This document shows positions 1 through 11,200 of a DNA stretch of 64,000 nt, piece by piece. Location of the stretch: positions 2,790,001-2,854,000 of the forward strand of contig OU612071.1 in the NCBI GenBank assembly GCA_914767715.1. The letters are read 5' to 3'. This stretch comes from Membranipora membranacea (taxonomy: Eukaryota; Bryozoa; Gymnolaemata; Cheilostomatida; Membraniporidae). The notes beneath the pieces are model-generated. The model saw only the letters and a list, made by a program, of their open reading frames with translations. It ran no database searches and was not told the origin of the DNA. The position numbers and the translations under genes were made by a program. How positions within the stretch are numbered: position 1 is the first letter of the stretch; each line of letters begins with the position of its first letter.

Positions 1-270
1 GGGATAAATATAAGTAACAGTTTCGTTGGCCAGTTTCTGGGCTGACTTTATCTTAGCAAGTATTAGTTACAGCGAGATATATACTAAGTTACGAAGGGGA
101 GTGAATATCAGTTTACAAATTACAGTTTAAATGTTGTCTGTCAATTTTTATTCAAGTGGAAAGGCAAACTTTTCCTACCACAAATACTTAAGGGTTATAC
201 CGTTCCCACAATGCATCTATGACTATGTTATGTCTCTCTATATGACTATATTATTGTCTCTCTCTATATG

Positions 271-376
271 ACTAGGTTGTGTCTAGGTTGTGTCTGGGTT
301 GTGTCTAGGTTGTGTCTAGGTTGTGTCTAGGTTGTGTCTAGGTTGTGTCTAGGTTTTGTCTAGGTTGTGACTAGTT
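271..376. repeat. 11-bp minisatellite (CTAGGTTGTGT) at the end of the cytidine deaminase gene
   Basis: About nine head-to-tail copies of an 11-bp unit CTAGGTTGTGT with single-base variants, preceded by a short TCTCTCTATATGACTA-type imperfect repeat at about 230-270. On the minus strand the array forms the start of the 3' untranslated region of the cytidine deaminase gene. The TAG stop codon (373-371) is itself the CTAG core of the last, variant repeat copy. Seen directly in the sequence. Confidence 0.9.
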
Positions 377-2274
377 TGTGTCTCTCTCCTCTTTCAGAGC
401 AGCAGGATGGAACCCTAGAGGTAGGAGATCATTAACTGATAACTGTATATAAGAACCATCGGGCTTCACACAGTATAAACTCCAGTCAGTACCAAACTAG
501 AGATAAACAGAAGTGAGAAGACATGTTAGTTAGTGCTGTCATGGATCCGAAGGGCCGTCTATCGCCACTTTAAACCTCCCAACCAGAGCACACCAGCTCA
601 ATACAGATTAATTAGTTAGTATCAGCGAAGCAAGTATGCATATAACTGAAGGAAGTCATGATGATTTAATTGAAAATTACCAAGTCTATTTATGGAAGAG
701 TCTGCATGCTACAAAGATCACAAAATTCACCAAATCACTAAATTCTGTTCTAGGCAATAAAATTTTGGTAATCTAAACATACATGATGGAAAGATATCTC
801 ACCTCTACTAATGTTTGTCTGCAGGCTCCACATGGACCTTTAAATGTTCCCTTAACGTCACTAAAAGTAGAAACAATAACGCATTGTATGAATATAAGGT
901 ACACTTTATTTGGATACGGACCTTCCATACAGCAAAAGATTAGAAGGAAGATAAACATTGGATAGGGTTGAGTAAAATACAAAATATCTGAGGAGCTTTC
1001 CCTTTTTCTCCAAGGCGTAAATCTGCCCTTGTTGATTCGCATGTCTGTCAGCAACCCTCAGCTGGTGCATTGAGTGCATACTACCATATATTCAAGAATA
1101 ATCATTAGACGCAACACAAAGTTACTGGGATACGCAGGTAAGGTCCAAATGCAATGGTCCGAGCCTGGTATAAATAACATTCGAGAAAGAATCTCACTTT
1201 ATCATACTCTGCACTAAAATCCACTTGTAGCTGACATTGTAATAATAAGGGTTGTATTACTTTCATGATAGAAGCTTAAAAACCCAATCTTATTTCATGT
1301 CTCAGTGCTCAGGCGGCTGCACGTGCTTGTTTGTGGCAGAGGGAGTGAATAAAATTTGTTTTTGTAGCTGGTGTTCTTTTTTGTTAAATTTGGTACCCTA
1401 ACCAGAAGTTATATACACTCTTGTCTTACAGAGTCATACTTACCAGCATACAGCCATAGATATAAAATTTTGATATCCTTTAGTTACCGCATTACATACA
1501 GCTACCCTCTCAGCGCACAGAGTCAGACCGTAGGAGGCATTCTCTACATTACACCCTGGTAAAATAGTAAAGATAATATCAAATTATGAATTATAGGTTT
1601 GGTGCAGAGGATGATGTCATAAAGAGTTGGGGTTTGAGGGGTTGGGGGTTGAAGGGTTGGGGTTTGAAGGGTTAGGAGTTGAAGGGTTGGGGTTTGAAGG
1701 GTTGGGGTTTGAAGGGTTGGGGTTTGAAGGGTTGGGGTTTGAAGGGTTGGGGGTTGAAAAAGATACATTATTACAGCATCCAATGACATTGAACAAGACA
1801 GAACAATATAGACATAGTCTGAACGCCAGTGATGATTTAATTTAATTTTGAGAAGGTGAGGAAACGCAACACATGAGGAATTAGAATGGGATAAAACTGG
1901 ACGAAGCTTGTCTGAAATCGCACACTATTCAAACCTTTTAAACTTTCATACACAATGTGTGAAAATTGATAATCAAAGTAACAAAATCTATATTATCTTT
2001 ATTGGAGTGCCACACACATAGTATGATACTAGAATAGCTTTAGTACCTGAGCAGAATGCATCAATGTATATATAACATTATTGCTGCTGTGTCATCTCAA
2101 AATACTTTCAGGATCACAGGCTAAATATGACTAACCTGATATTATATAATGATCCTCACACAGAATTGCAGCTCCTACTCTGAAGTTACTATAGGGGCAG
2201 TAAGCTGATGTTCTCATAGACATCGCTGTCTCCATAAGCTGTCTGTGTATATCATCTACAATCAGATAACGCAT
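371..2274 (-). CDS. cda: Cytidine deaminase, four coding exons, complete
   Basis: Zinc-dependent hydrolytic deaminase of cytidine/deoxycytidine in cytosolic pyrimidine salvage. Coding exons on the minus strand: 2274-2136, 1555-1444, 860-803 and 496-371. All introns are GT..AG and the phases join without a stop to give 144 residues, close to the 146 of human CDA. Visible motifs: SAYCPYSNF (residues 23-31), GCNVENASYG (47-56), CAER with zinc ligand C60 and catalytic E62, then PCGACRQ (93-99) with zinc ligands C94 and C97. The C-terminal exon carries KPDGSY and LLPLGF, as in the family. The start chosen is the first in-frame ATG after a possible acceptor near 2292; upstream non-coding exons are not excluded. 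Intron 1 contains a G-rich minisatellite. The gene is divergent from uchl5, with about 3 kb between the two start codons. Identity is established by motif recognition; the exon joins are inferred. Confidence 0.93.
1626..1756. repeat. 15-bp G-rich minisatellite in cda intron 1
   Basis: About eight to nine copies of GTTGGGGTTTGAAGG with small variants. The plus strand carries regularly spaced runs of 3-5 G, so four-tetrad or three-tetrad G-quadruplex folding is possible; the cda transcript (minus strand) would carry the C-rich complement. The repeat is open in several frames on both strands, which produces spurious ORFs. Confidence 0.9.
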
Positions 2275-2468
2275 GTCTATGTGAGTCTGTAATGGAGACT
2301 GATGCATGAACTTCTTACATGACAACGCAATTTTTTTTTACATTTCATATTTCAACTTACTCAAGTTTTATAACAGAGACAATATTCTGTCTTTGCAGTT
2401 TATGAAAATCTGACTTATAGTAGTGGAGCACATCGGTGTTTGGTTTAACCAGTCTGTATTTTATTTGA

Positions 2469-2504
2469 CCAATGTGTTGGCTCTGATCGAAGCCAACACA
2501 TTGG
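2469..2504. repeat. Perfect 14-bp inverted repeat, GTGTTGGCTCTGATCGA element
   Basis: Arms 2469-2482 (CCAATGTGTTGGCT) and 2491-2504 are exact reverse complements around an 8-base loop. The core GTGTTGGCTCTGATCGA recurs at 7314-7330 in uchl5 intron 3, also as one arm of a hairpin, so this is an interspersed miniature element rather than a gene-specific structure. Confidence 0.75.
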
Positions 2505-2780
2505 CTAGTTTTTATTCAAAATTAATAATAAATGTGGATTTGTGTCAGCTTGGAAATACCGAAGGTTTTCCTTCAAATTATTAACTTGTACAAAATTAAA
2601 CTAAAATTTACAAACCTTGATTGAGATCTGAGATACTCCCACTGGATATGTACTCAATTTGGTTCTTCTTACTGGATAAACAAAAAAATGGTCTGAATAA
2701 GACTGCAGCTGAGTAACGTAAAATGGGCTGAGATTAACATATTTCTCTAGGCAGCCCAAAATATTCAGTCAATGTGATGG

Positions 2781-2840
2781 ATTTGATTGGCTGTTGGTTG
2801 GGAGGTAGAGATTTGATTGGCTGTTGGTTGGGAGGTAGAG
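2781..2840. repeat. 30-bp direct duplication
   Basis: Two exact adjacent copies (2781-2810 and 2811-2840) of a 30-bp unit beginning ATTTGATTGGCTGTTGGTTG. Inverted GTTGGCTGTGACTGCC-like sequence near 2965-2990 suggests it belongs to the same miniature-element cluster between cda and uchl5. Confidence 0.85.
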
Positions 2841-3276
2841 TACCAATACCAGGATACAGAGGGAACACTTTAGAGATACAGCAAAGGTGCAACTAAATTA
2901 CTTTCACTATCACCGTAACGGATAATTTCAGGGAAAGATTGTCTCCTGCTGCACTGGCTCCCTCCCAACAGGCAGTCACAGCCAACACATTAGCTATAAA
3001 ATATTACACATGATACGCTCTACCTCACTACCTCAAATCTCTCCCTGCTTTGACCGTAGCTGAGTTCCAACTGTGAGCACCATCTTCAGTTTTATAATGG
3101 GCAGTGAGCTTATTTACGATGACTATTGATTAATTCTGGGTAACAATTCTGTCACTTAAATATATACTGCTAAGTTACAGCCTTATTATCATAATGATTT
3201 GTTATTTCAAGCATGAAACTGATAGATCAAGATGATCAAAGGTAACTGATACCAAATGTATCCCTTCGTTTGTTTC

Positions 3277-3511
3277 TTAAAGTCGCTCAAAGGCTAACCA
3301 AAGGCTCAAGCACGTTATAGTCAGCAGTTACTTGTGATAAAGTTGTGTCATATTTGTGAGAATGAGAGTTACCTTCCCTTATGGAAGGCACTCTTTCCAA
3401 TATCAGTAATTTATGCACAGTAGAGCATTGAATTACCATTCAATTCCCACACAACTTTATTATAAGTAACTGCCTGACTATAATATGCTGTGCTCTTTGG
3501 GTGGCCTTTAA
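3277..3511. mobile_element. Small non-autonomous element bounded by TTAA
   Basis: About 227 bp (3281-3507) between two TTAA tetranucleotides (3277-3280 and 3508-3511). The two ends are imperfect inverted repeats of about 70 bp: both read roughly CCAAAG..., then TATAGTCAG.CAGTTACTT, then ATAAAGTTGTG when oriented inward. It has no coding capacity. The interior GAGTTACCTTCCCTT...GGCACTCTTTCC recurs near 8731-8765. TTAA flanks fit target-site duplication of piggyBac- or Kolobok-type elements; which superfamily is an inference. Confidence 0.65.
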
Positions 3512-5245
3512 AGGAAAGGCAACTAACTATAACTTTGGCTGCCTCTTATAAAACTATGCCTCTCACCTACCTGTTCTCAGCTGCCATACTTCTAATGTGC
3601 GGGTTGACAAGTCAGCAGAAGTTTCCTGAAAACAGAGATGCGTCATTACACAAAACCAAGGAATCGGGTGTATGGTTATCCACTCAAGTCTTTTGTTTGT
3701 GGTGTGAAAAGGATGGAGTCTATGCATTAGGTTTCAAGTTATTCCTACAAGTCTGAATATTGCCTAAAAATGTCTTGAGACTTCCAACCCCTCAAGACTG
3801 CCTTATTATATGTCCTAGCCTGTCTTGTCAAGACAGGCTAAATATATCCAGGTTGTCTGACAATGTCCCGAGACTGTCCAACATTGCACCTGTTTGGGTC
3901 AGACAATGTGTCCTTCCAGAACTGATAGGCAAATTGAATTGGTGGTGTAAATAAATCCTAGTGTGGGTAAAGATGTGGGTTGAAAAGTCCGTCTCTGCTC
4001 GTGAACAGAAAAATTCAGGTGCCTCAAAGGCGTCGGAGCCAAGTTGCTGTCATTTGCAGGCAGGTCGGAGCACACTATGGTTGTCGATTGAGCCCAGTAG
4101 TCAGATGGTGAAGAAGGGCAGACACGAAAACCACTTAATATCACACTTAAATCTTCTAACTTACTACCTTATGTAATTTGTGGTGTGTGTGTAATGCACA
4201 TTGGTAGGAGTAGCAGAAGTCTTCTCTTGAATGATTTGACCGAGGAGTAGGAAAGGGTTTTGCTTCTTATCATAGGGTGGGCCTCTGGCCTGGGATTTAC
4301 TTAGTTAGTAACACGCATCAGGGAGACAGTGCATTTCTAGTTCACCAAGTTGTTGGTGGCAAAGTAGAGGCATGTTAGTCCCAGGGGCCTATGAGACAAA
4401 TGCACATGGTATTTGCATAAGACTTGTGCCCACTGAGGATCAAAATAACAAACCTGTATGTGTATAGCCAAGCCAGGGCTGTCAGGGCAAGGAGTAACTC
4501 CTTGGTCAGGGCTAGATTTCAGAGTTCAGGGAGCTTGCAATAGATTTTAACTAAAAAGATTCATTGCTAAAACAGCGACCCCAGTCAATCCAGGTTTATA
4601 TTAAAACCAGCAAGAAGATTGGATCCTGCCAGTATGATTGACCAATCACATATTTTGAAAGCAAATATTAATGACAATAGTTCAATCATACCTGACAAGT
4701 CTCCCTTTTTGGTAGGGAGCCTCCCAGTTTTTAGGGGTATTTCCCATCTCCTCCCTATCTCCCTTTTTCCTCCCTTTTTTCAGCTTCCTTCACCCAGAAG
4801 ACTTTTTAAGCTTCTCGTTGCAAGAAAAACTATGTTTTCCTACCCCCACAGTACATATACCTAAACATAATTGCCTATTAACATACTATCTCACCTCGTT
4901 CTGATATAGTGCAACAATATATTTTGAAAAATCAGATAAAATTAAGCATTTCATAATATGATTGCTCTAATTTTGGCTTAAAATAAATGATAACAAGGGC
5001 AAAATTACACCCCCACTGCGGGATGCGCAGAGTGGTACTCTGGGTCGAGAGTTTGTCCAAGGAGACCTCCTGGTTTCTGGGTCTACCAACTTGTCATGTA
5101 TGAGTTCAATAGCTAGATTTCATTCATATCCTGTAAGATAGGGCTATAATTCAAAATCTTTTTGTCAATTCATTTGAATTATTTTGAGAAGAAAGAAGTC
5201 ATTTCACTTGCATTCCCTATAGTAACTTAACTGAAGTCGTTCATC
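3512..5245. other. Intergenic region between divergent cda and uchl5
   Basis: I see no convincing coding exon here; short open frames lack family motifs and splice context. It contains a 12-bp perfect palindrome with a one-base centre (3816-3840). At 4053-4075 there is a 23-base stretch identical to part of the tandem-array units (for example 23099-23121), showing that this segment is an interspersed repeat. Any uchl5 promoter should lie toward the right end, but no TATA box or clear start site is recognisable. Confidence 0.5.
3816..3840. repeat. 12-bp palindrome TAGCCTGTCTTG
   Basis: Arms 3816-3827 and 3829-3840 are exact reverse complements around a single T. No associated gene or terminator function is evident in this eukaryotic context. 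Confidence 0.8.
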
Positions 5246-8200
5246 ATGAGTGCTGGAGAATGGTGCCTCATTGAGAGTGATCCAGGAGTGTTCACTGAGT
5301 TGATCAGAGAATTTGGTTTGTAGATTTCACCATTGAACTCTCTTGAGAGAGTTCATTGATTTCACCCACTCATTTATTTAGTTGCCACGCCCAGGCCACT
5401 GCTGTACTGAGTTACTATTTATTTGTGACTTTTATTTAGGCCTATGTAACATTTATGACAATAATTATAAGGCTAATGAATTGATTTTGTTATTTATTTG
5501 GTTATACCTATTGTGATACGTGGTTGGAAGCAATCGCAAGGTGGTTCAACTTAGCCCAGCTAAGATTTATATTCAGTATGCAAGAAGGTTTAGATGTAAA
5601 TAATAATTACCAGAGAGATAGATGTCCAGTGTGTCTGTCAGTATGGCCAGGTGAGAGTATGAATGGAATGGATACCAATGGTGTGTGATAAGTGTGTAAC
5701 CTTGTTAGGTCAGATAAGTGAGCTAGTGAATTGTAATGACCAGTTGACCATCTGTATGAGCTCAATATATGTAGTGGAATACCACCAGTCATGGGTTTTC
5801 CCGGCTAAGCCGATGGTATCCCAGAATGCCAGTCAGGGTTTTATTATCATATCCGGTTATGGTAGTAAAAGTGTTAAGCTGAGCTGTTAGAAAATGACAA
5901 GCTAAAGTCCAAAGGTCATCATTATTGCACATGCGCACTCTGAGTATCTGTACAATTGAAACATCAACCAAGAGGTAGGAGCACACAACTGCTCACAAAA
6001 TCAGCTTTTTTCAGATCACAAGCAATTCTGTTAGTTGTCTTATTTCTTGTTGGAGATGCACAACTACAATTTAGAATGCACATTTGAGCAGATCAAGGGG
6101 TTTTGAATTACAAATAAGGAGTTTATGTATGTACATACATTTTTCTGTGCTCCATTGGCTGCCAAACAGAGATCAGAAGTGTATTATCCCTTTAACGCCC
6201 GTCAAAAGACTTTAGCGTACCACCGGTAGCTACCCGTTGGCTGTCTATCTGAATAAGTTCCTCAGTTAGGTAGTCTCAGAGTCCTTCTCTTTATGTGCAA
6301 TAACTGTCTTTATGCTAGGATCTCACGATTTTAATTGTATTTATTCTAGCCTCAAGTTTTTGTAACGATATAGGCCTAAGTAAATGTACCATGACTCACA
6401 GTCACAGCAGCCACAACAAGTAAAACATAGTCATCGTTTTTAAATACTTACCTTAGTGATATCTAGATCAGGGATAATTTGATTGATCTCATACTTACCT
6501 CATACGTGTTATATGTTTGTAGGTGTGACTGGAGCTCAAGTAGAAGAGATCTGGTCATTAGATGAAGATAGCTTCCAAAATCTCAGGTCAGCATTAAAGT
6601 CATCCATGTGACTACAGTGCCTTGTCTGGTATAATATCCCACAATGCAAATTTTACTTTAATTCTGAGGGTGTAAGCCTAAACCTTATTCGTTGATTGTC
6701 CTTTGAAAACCAGATAGCGTCATGACTTTCCATAATAAATAATCAGTTAATAAGAATTCACATAATTTCATACAGACTGATGTCCTGGGTATATTCGTAC
6801 CTTATCTCAAGCGTGGAAGTCAGTCACACACAAATAAATATTTCGGCGTTTGATCATAGAACATTATATCTAGATAATAAGTTAATCTATTCTGACACCA
6901 TTGAGTGCTCTGTTACTGAAGCCCTATCTTAGCGTATTTTATGTTACAGACCGGTACACGGTTTGATATTCTTGTTTAAATGGAATCCGGATGTACAGAG
7001 AGACGGCAAAGTCGTCACAGATGGTTCAGCAGATCATATCTACTTCGCTAAACAGGTCAGTATGGGATAATTGATTTGTCCTTTTCCTGTGATCATGTAG
7101 AAAACTCACATCAACCTTGGGATTTCTTGAGATTTCTCAATGCTTTGAAGCAAGAATCGAAATGCTTTGTTCCCCCCCCCCCCCTCCAACCAACATAGCT
7201 TGTCAAGGCATGATAGCTCTATGAGAGTTTTCCATCTAATCCTGTCCTGAGCATTTTATTCACGGAGGGAACAACATCAGACTAACTCGTACTATCAATA
7301 TCATTGAGTCGTTGTGTTGGCTCTGATCGATTGTTCTAGCCTACATATCAGAGCCAATACAGTCCTTCGTCTGAAAGTGGAATCTACAACGGTTGACAAA
7401 TACAATAGTTAGTAATCTATCCTATACAACACATTGTCTCTGACTGGCTGAGAACACAATCTTTTCAACCAATCAGAGACTATGTATTGGCAAAGATGAT
7501 CTTCCCAGTTGATCAATGAGAGTCAGCATGTCACAAGTGACCTTCTCCTATTTTGCAGGTAATTTACGATAAACAAGCCCGATCTAGCAACCATTCAGAG
7601 GCAATTCATCTGTTCTGAATAACCATATTGTATATAGTTGCAATCCCCGCTGAAACTGCCTCAATATTTCTAGAGTCTAGAACTAGATCATTATAACACT
7701 TCAGTTGGTCTTATCTCTGATTTGTTGATTATTTGACAGTCGATGTGTCCCGCACCTTCTAATATTTTCAGGTATAACAATCAATGTCAATGTCTTCTAT
7801 CATCTCATGTTTTGCAGGTAATAAACAATGCGTGTGCGAGTCAGGCTATACTGAACATACTAGCTAACGTAGATCACGCTGATGTGAAGCTGGGACAGAC
7901 ACTGAGTGAGCTGAAGGAGTTTACAGGATCCTTCGATCCTCAGATGAAAGGCTTGACAATCAGTAACTCTGATACCATCAGGACAGTGCATAACGGCTTC
8001 AGTAGGTAAGAATGCATAACGGCTTCAGTAGGTAAGAGTACATAACGGCTTCAGTAGGTAAGATTACATAATGGCTTCAGTACGTAAGATTACATGACGG
8101 CTTCAGTAGGTAAGATTACATAACGGCTTCAGTAGGTAAGATTACATAATGGCTTCAGTAGGTAAGATTACATAACGGCTTCAGTAGGTCAGTAATAGGG

Positions 8201-11200
8201 GTGAGATTTAATGTGAGGTTATAGGGCCACCAGTGTTTCAAACAACTTCTCATCGATCAATAGCAGATTGCACCTTATGCATAGGGAAAAAGACAAAATC
8301 TAATGCAGATGATTATTCAGCCAGAATTCTTCTGCAACATTTCATCCATCAAATACTCAAACTCAGCTAAAATAGAATATTACCGAGCAGTTTCCTGTTC
8401 AATATTTAGCGTGTGCTCTATAATTATTACAGCAATGTCTTGGAACCTCCCCTAAACTGAAGTGTTACCCAGCTAAGAGTCAGCGACTACTTTTAGTTTT
8501 GCACCGCGTCATGCACAAAGCTGATGCTGCCTAGCACATTCTTTACTACACATTTATGCATTGCTGTGAAAAGTTGGTTGCCTTCAAAGACAACCCAAAG
8601 ACCAAAGCATGTTGAAGCCAGGCAGTTATGATAAAGTTTTGACTTTTCATTGTGATGTCACAGTCTCCCGGAAAAGCAATACAGGAAACAGGCACTTCCT
8701 GGAGACTGTGACATCATAATGCAGAAAATGGGAGTTACCTTCCCTTTTTGGGACACTTTTTCCATCATCAATAACTCATGCATTGGTCGTTGGGTAGTTT
8801 ACAAGTGTTATTAGTTATCTACAAGGAATTTTTGGCCGCTAGATCTGTTAGACACACCAACTATGGTACGCCGGTATACTGTTATCATCAACTAGTGGTT
8901 AGCATCAAATGATGATGATGGAGACATCTTTTCAATAATTGATCAAATTTGAGGCTACATTTTGATGCTGTACTCCTGCTTATATATCATAATTGCACAC
9001 TTTACCCTGTAGTTCTCTACTTATTGAAGGCAGCAGATCTTTGAGTTTGAACAGAAAATAGCTAAGAAGGATGATGATGTATTTCACTTTGTTGGCTACA
9101 TGCCAATTAACGGAAGACTTTATGAGCTTGATGGCCTACAGGAAGGTCCGATAGATCATGGGCCTATCCCTGCTAATTGTAAGTCAGACGCGGGAATGGT
9201 TAGAGATTGTCGTCTCCTGTATTTTATAAATTGTGGGCTCATGATTTCCTTCACAAATGCCACGTTCTCATATGCCCGTTATTTAGTCTCAGTCCGAGAA
9301 TGAAATAATCCACCAACGGTATTTATTATACTTGATATTGTACTTCTGACACAATGACATCAATACGGCTCTATAATCATATGTTAATCTGATCTGAAAA
9401 AAATTAACGTTAGTACCTCACTTGTTTTAGCTCATGTGATAGCAGTTTAACTCTGGTGTCTCAACAATTTCCTTCTGAGGGTACTTCAACTTCATGCACT
9501 AAACCTTCCTTTATCGATAAGAGATATACACCCAACAGTATATCAAGTGACTGTGGGCCTAGGTCTCACATTTACATGTTGAAATTCAGAGCATGAAGTG
9601 TTGCTTGGATTCCGAATTATTTTCAGATCTAAATTCAGCCAATCAGAATAATATTTACTCACTTTTAGCTGATTGGTTGTCAGTAGCTAAGCCGACTATA
9701 GAACAGAGGATAAGTCGTTACGCTACAGACGAGATTCACTTTAACCTCATGGCTATAATATCAGATAGAATTACTCAGGCAGAACAGAAGATACAGCTTC
9801 TCACAGAGGTAAGTTTGTTTAGGGTTGGGGGGAGTCTTCTGTAGATGACTACAGGAAAGTGACCTTTTATTATTTTCGCTTTGTGAGTTCCATTGCATAG
9901 GAGTCAAATTATCTTCCACCCTACCTGGTGTCACCTTGATCCAGTTTTATTCATTTTATTCATTCTGGTTTGCTTTCACTCTACTTGTGAGCTGCCAGCA
10001 ACCATACAATTGCATTCAAATGGTGAAACACTAAATTAAATCTTCCATCCCTCATATGTTCATAGAGTATAGAACAATTTTTGAAGTTCATGACCGCTTT
10101 TGCCTAGAGGCTCTAGAGGGGAAGCAACTATATAGTTCAGGAATATTGGACCATTGTGCTGTCGGAGAGCAAGTGTCTGGGGGTCTCAGGGTAGTCCAAA
10201 CATTATCTAAGTGTCAACTCCCTTCTGATGAGTTTTGGAAATTGGTTGGTGATAAAAAGTCCTGGGTAGTTACCATGTAAGAGTACAGTGTTAATCAGCT
10301 AAGAGTTTAAATTTACGACTGTAGCATGATTGGAGACTTCCTTGGTTATCATTATCTTTAAGTTCTAAGGTATCTTCATCACAAATTATGAGATTCTCCA
10401 CGGTACCTCACATTGTGCTTATTGTGTAGGATTCATTCTTAGTTCACATCAGTGGCTGAAGCTGGGTATGAGAGTGACCAATCAAGTCTGATCAGATTAA
10501 CCTGGAGTTGCTCCCCCTCTCTGGAATTTAATTATCAAACAAAATTTGATCCAGTTGTGTGCGTAGTATTACCTCTTACCTGGATGTTAGGCCCTGTAAA
10601 GCAGGCTAGCTGTGGGATGGAGTGACTCTTTGTTGTAATCTATTTATTTACTTGTTCCATTAATAAAGTAATGCTGATGTATTTGCGGCCTTATCATTTC
10701 CCAACCTACCTTAAATTCCCTCCACGCCCGGAATTCAGTTTTGACCACACCCCTTAGCATACAGAGCAGGTAGGTCTTAAGCCTTGCGCGTGCTATCACT
10801 GTGTTAGTGTTTGATTTCCTTGTGGTCACAGCTTTTCCTATTTCGAGTTCGTAATATTTCCTGGAATATGACCCATTTTTTGACCTATTAATTGAACTGC
10901 ATGGTGACCTATTACTTTACCCAACTTTTGACCTGTATTCTGACCTGTCTGACACACTGTATTTTATCAGGCGGGAATGACTGAGACGAGTACAGAAATA
11001 AAAGAACAGAATGATATTATACAGAGTGAGACAAATAAACGATCTAAATATAAGGTGAGCATGGTCATGTGACCTAAAGTCGTCATGTAACCTTTTAGTA
11101 GACATGTGACAAAAACAGTCTAGTGGCTTCAGTCTACTCAATCCTTTCACTTCAAAATATCCAGTAACAGAAGAACTGTATACTATTTGGGCTAGTAATA

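Noticed and set aside
1544-1845. Repetitive open frames on both strands over the G-rich minisatellite
   Set aside because: They are a product of the 15-bp repeat period; the true coding exon here is the cda exon at 1555-1444 in another frame.
5335-5357. Short palindrome TGAACTCTCT/AGAGAGTTCA in uchl5 intron 1
   Set aside because: Ten-base arms in a long intron are not remarkable on their own and nothing else marks the site.
10056-10280. 74-codon plus-strand frame in uchl5 intron 6, considered as an alternative exon
   Set aside because: It has no acceptor/donor pair in the right phase, and the flanking exons 6 and 7 already join exactly as in the UCHL5 family.
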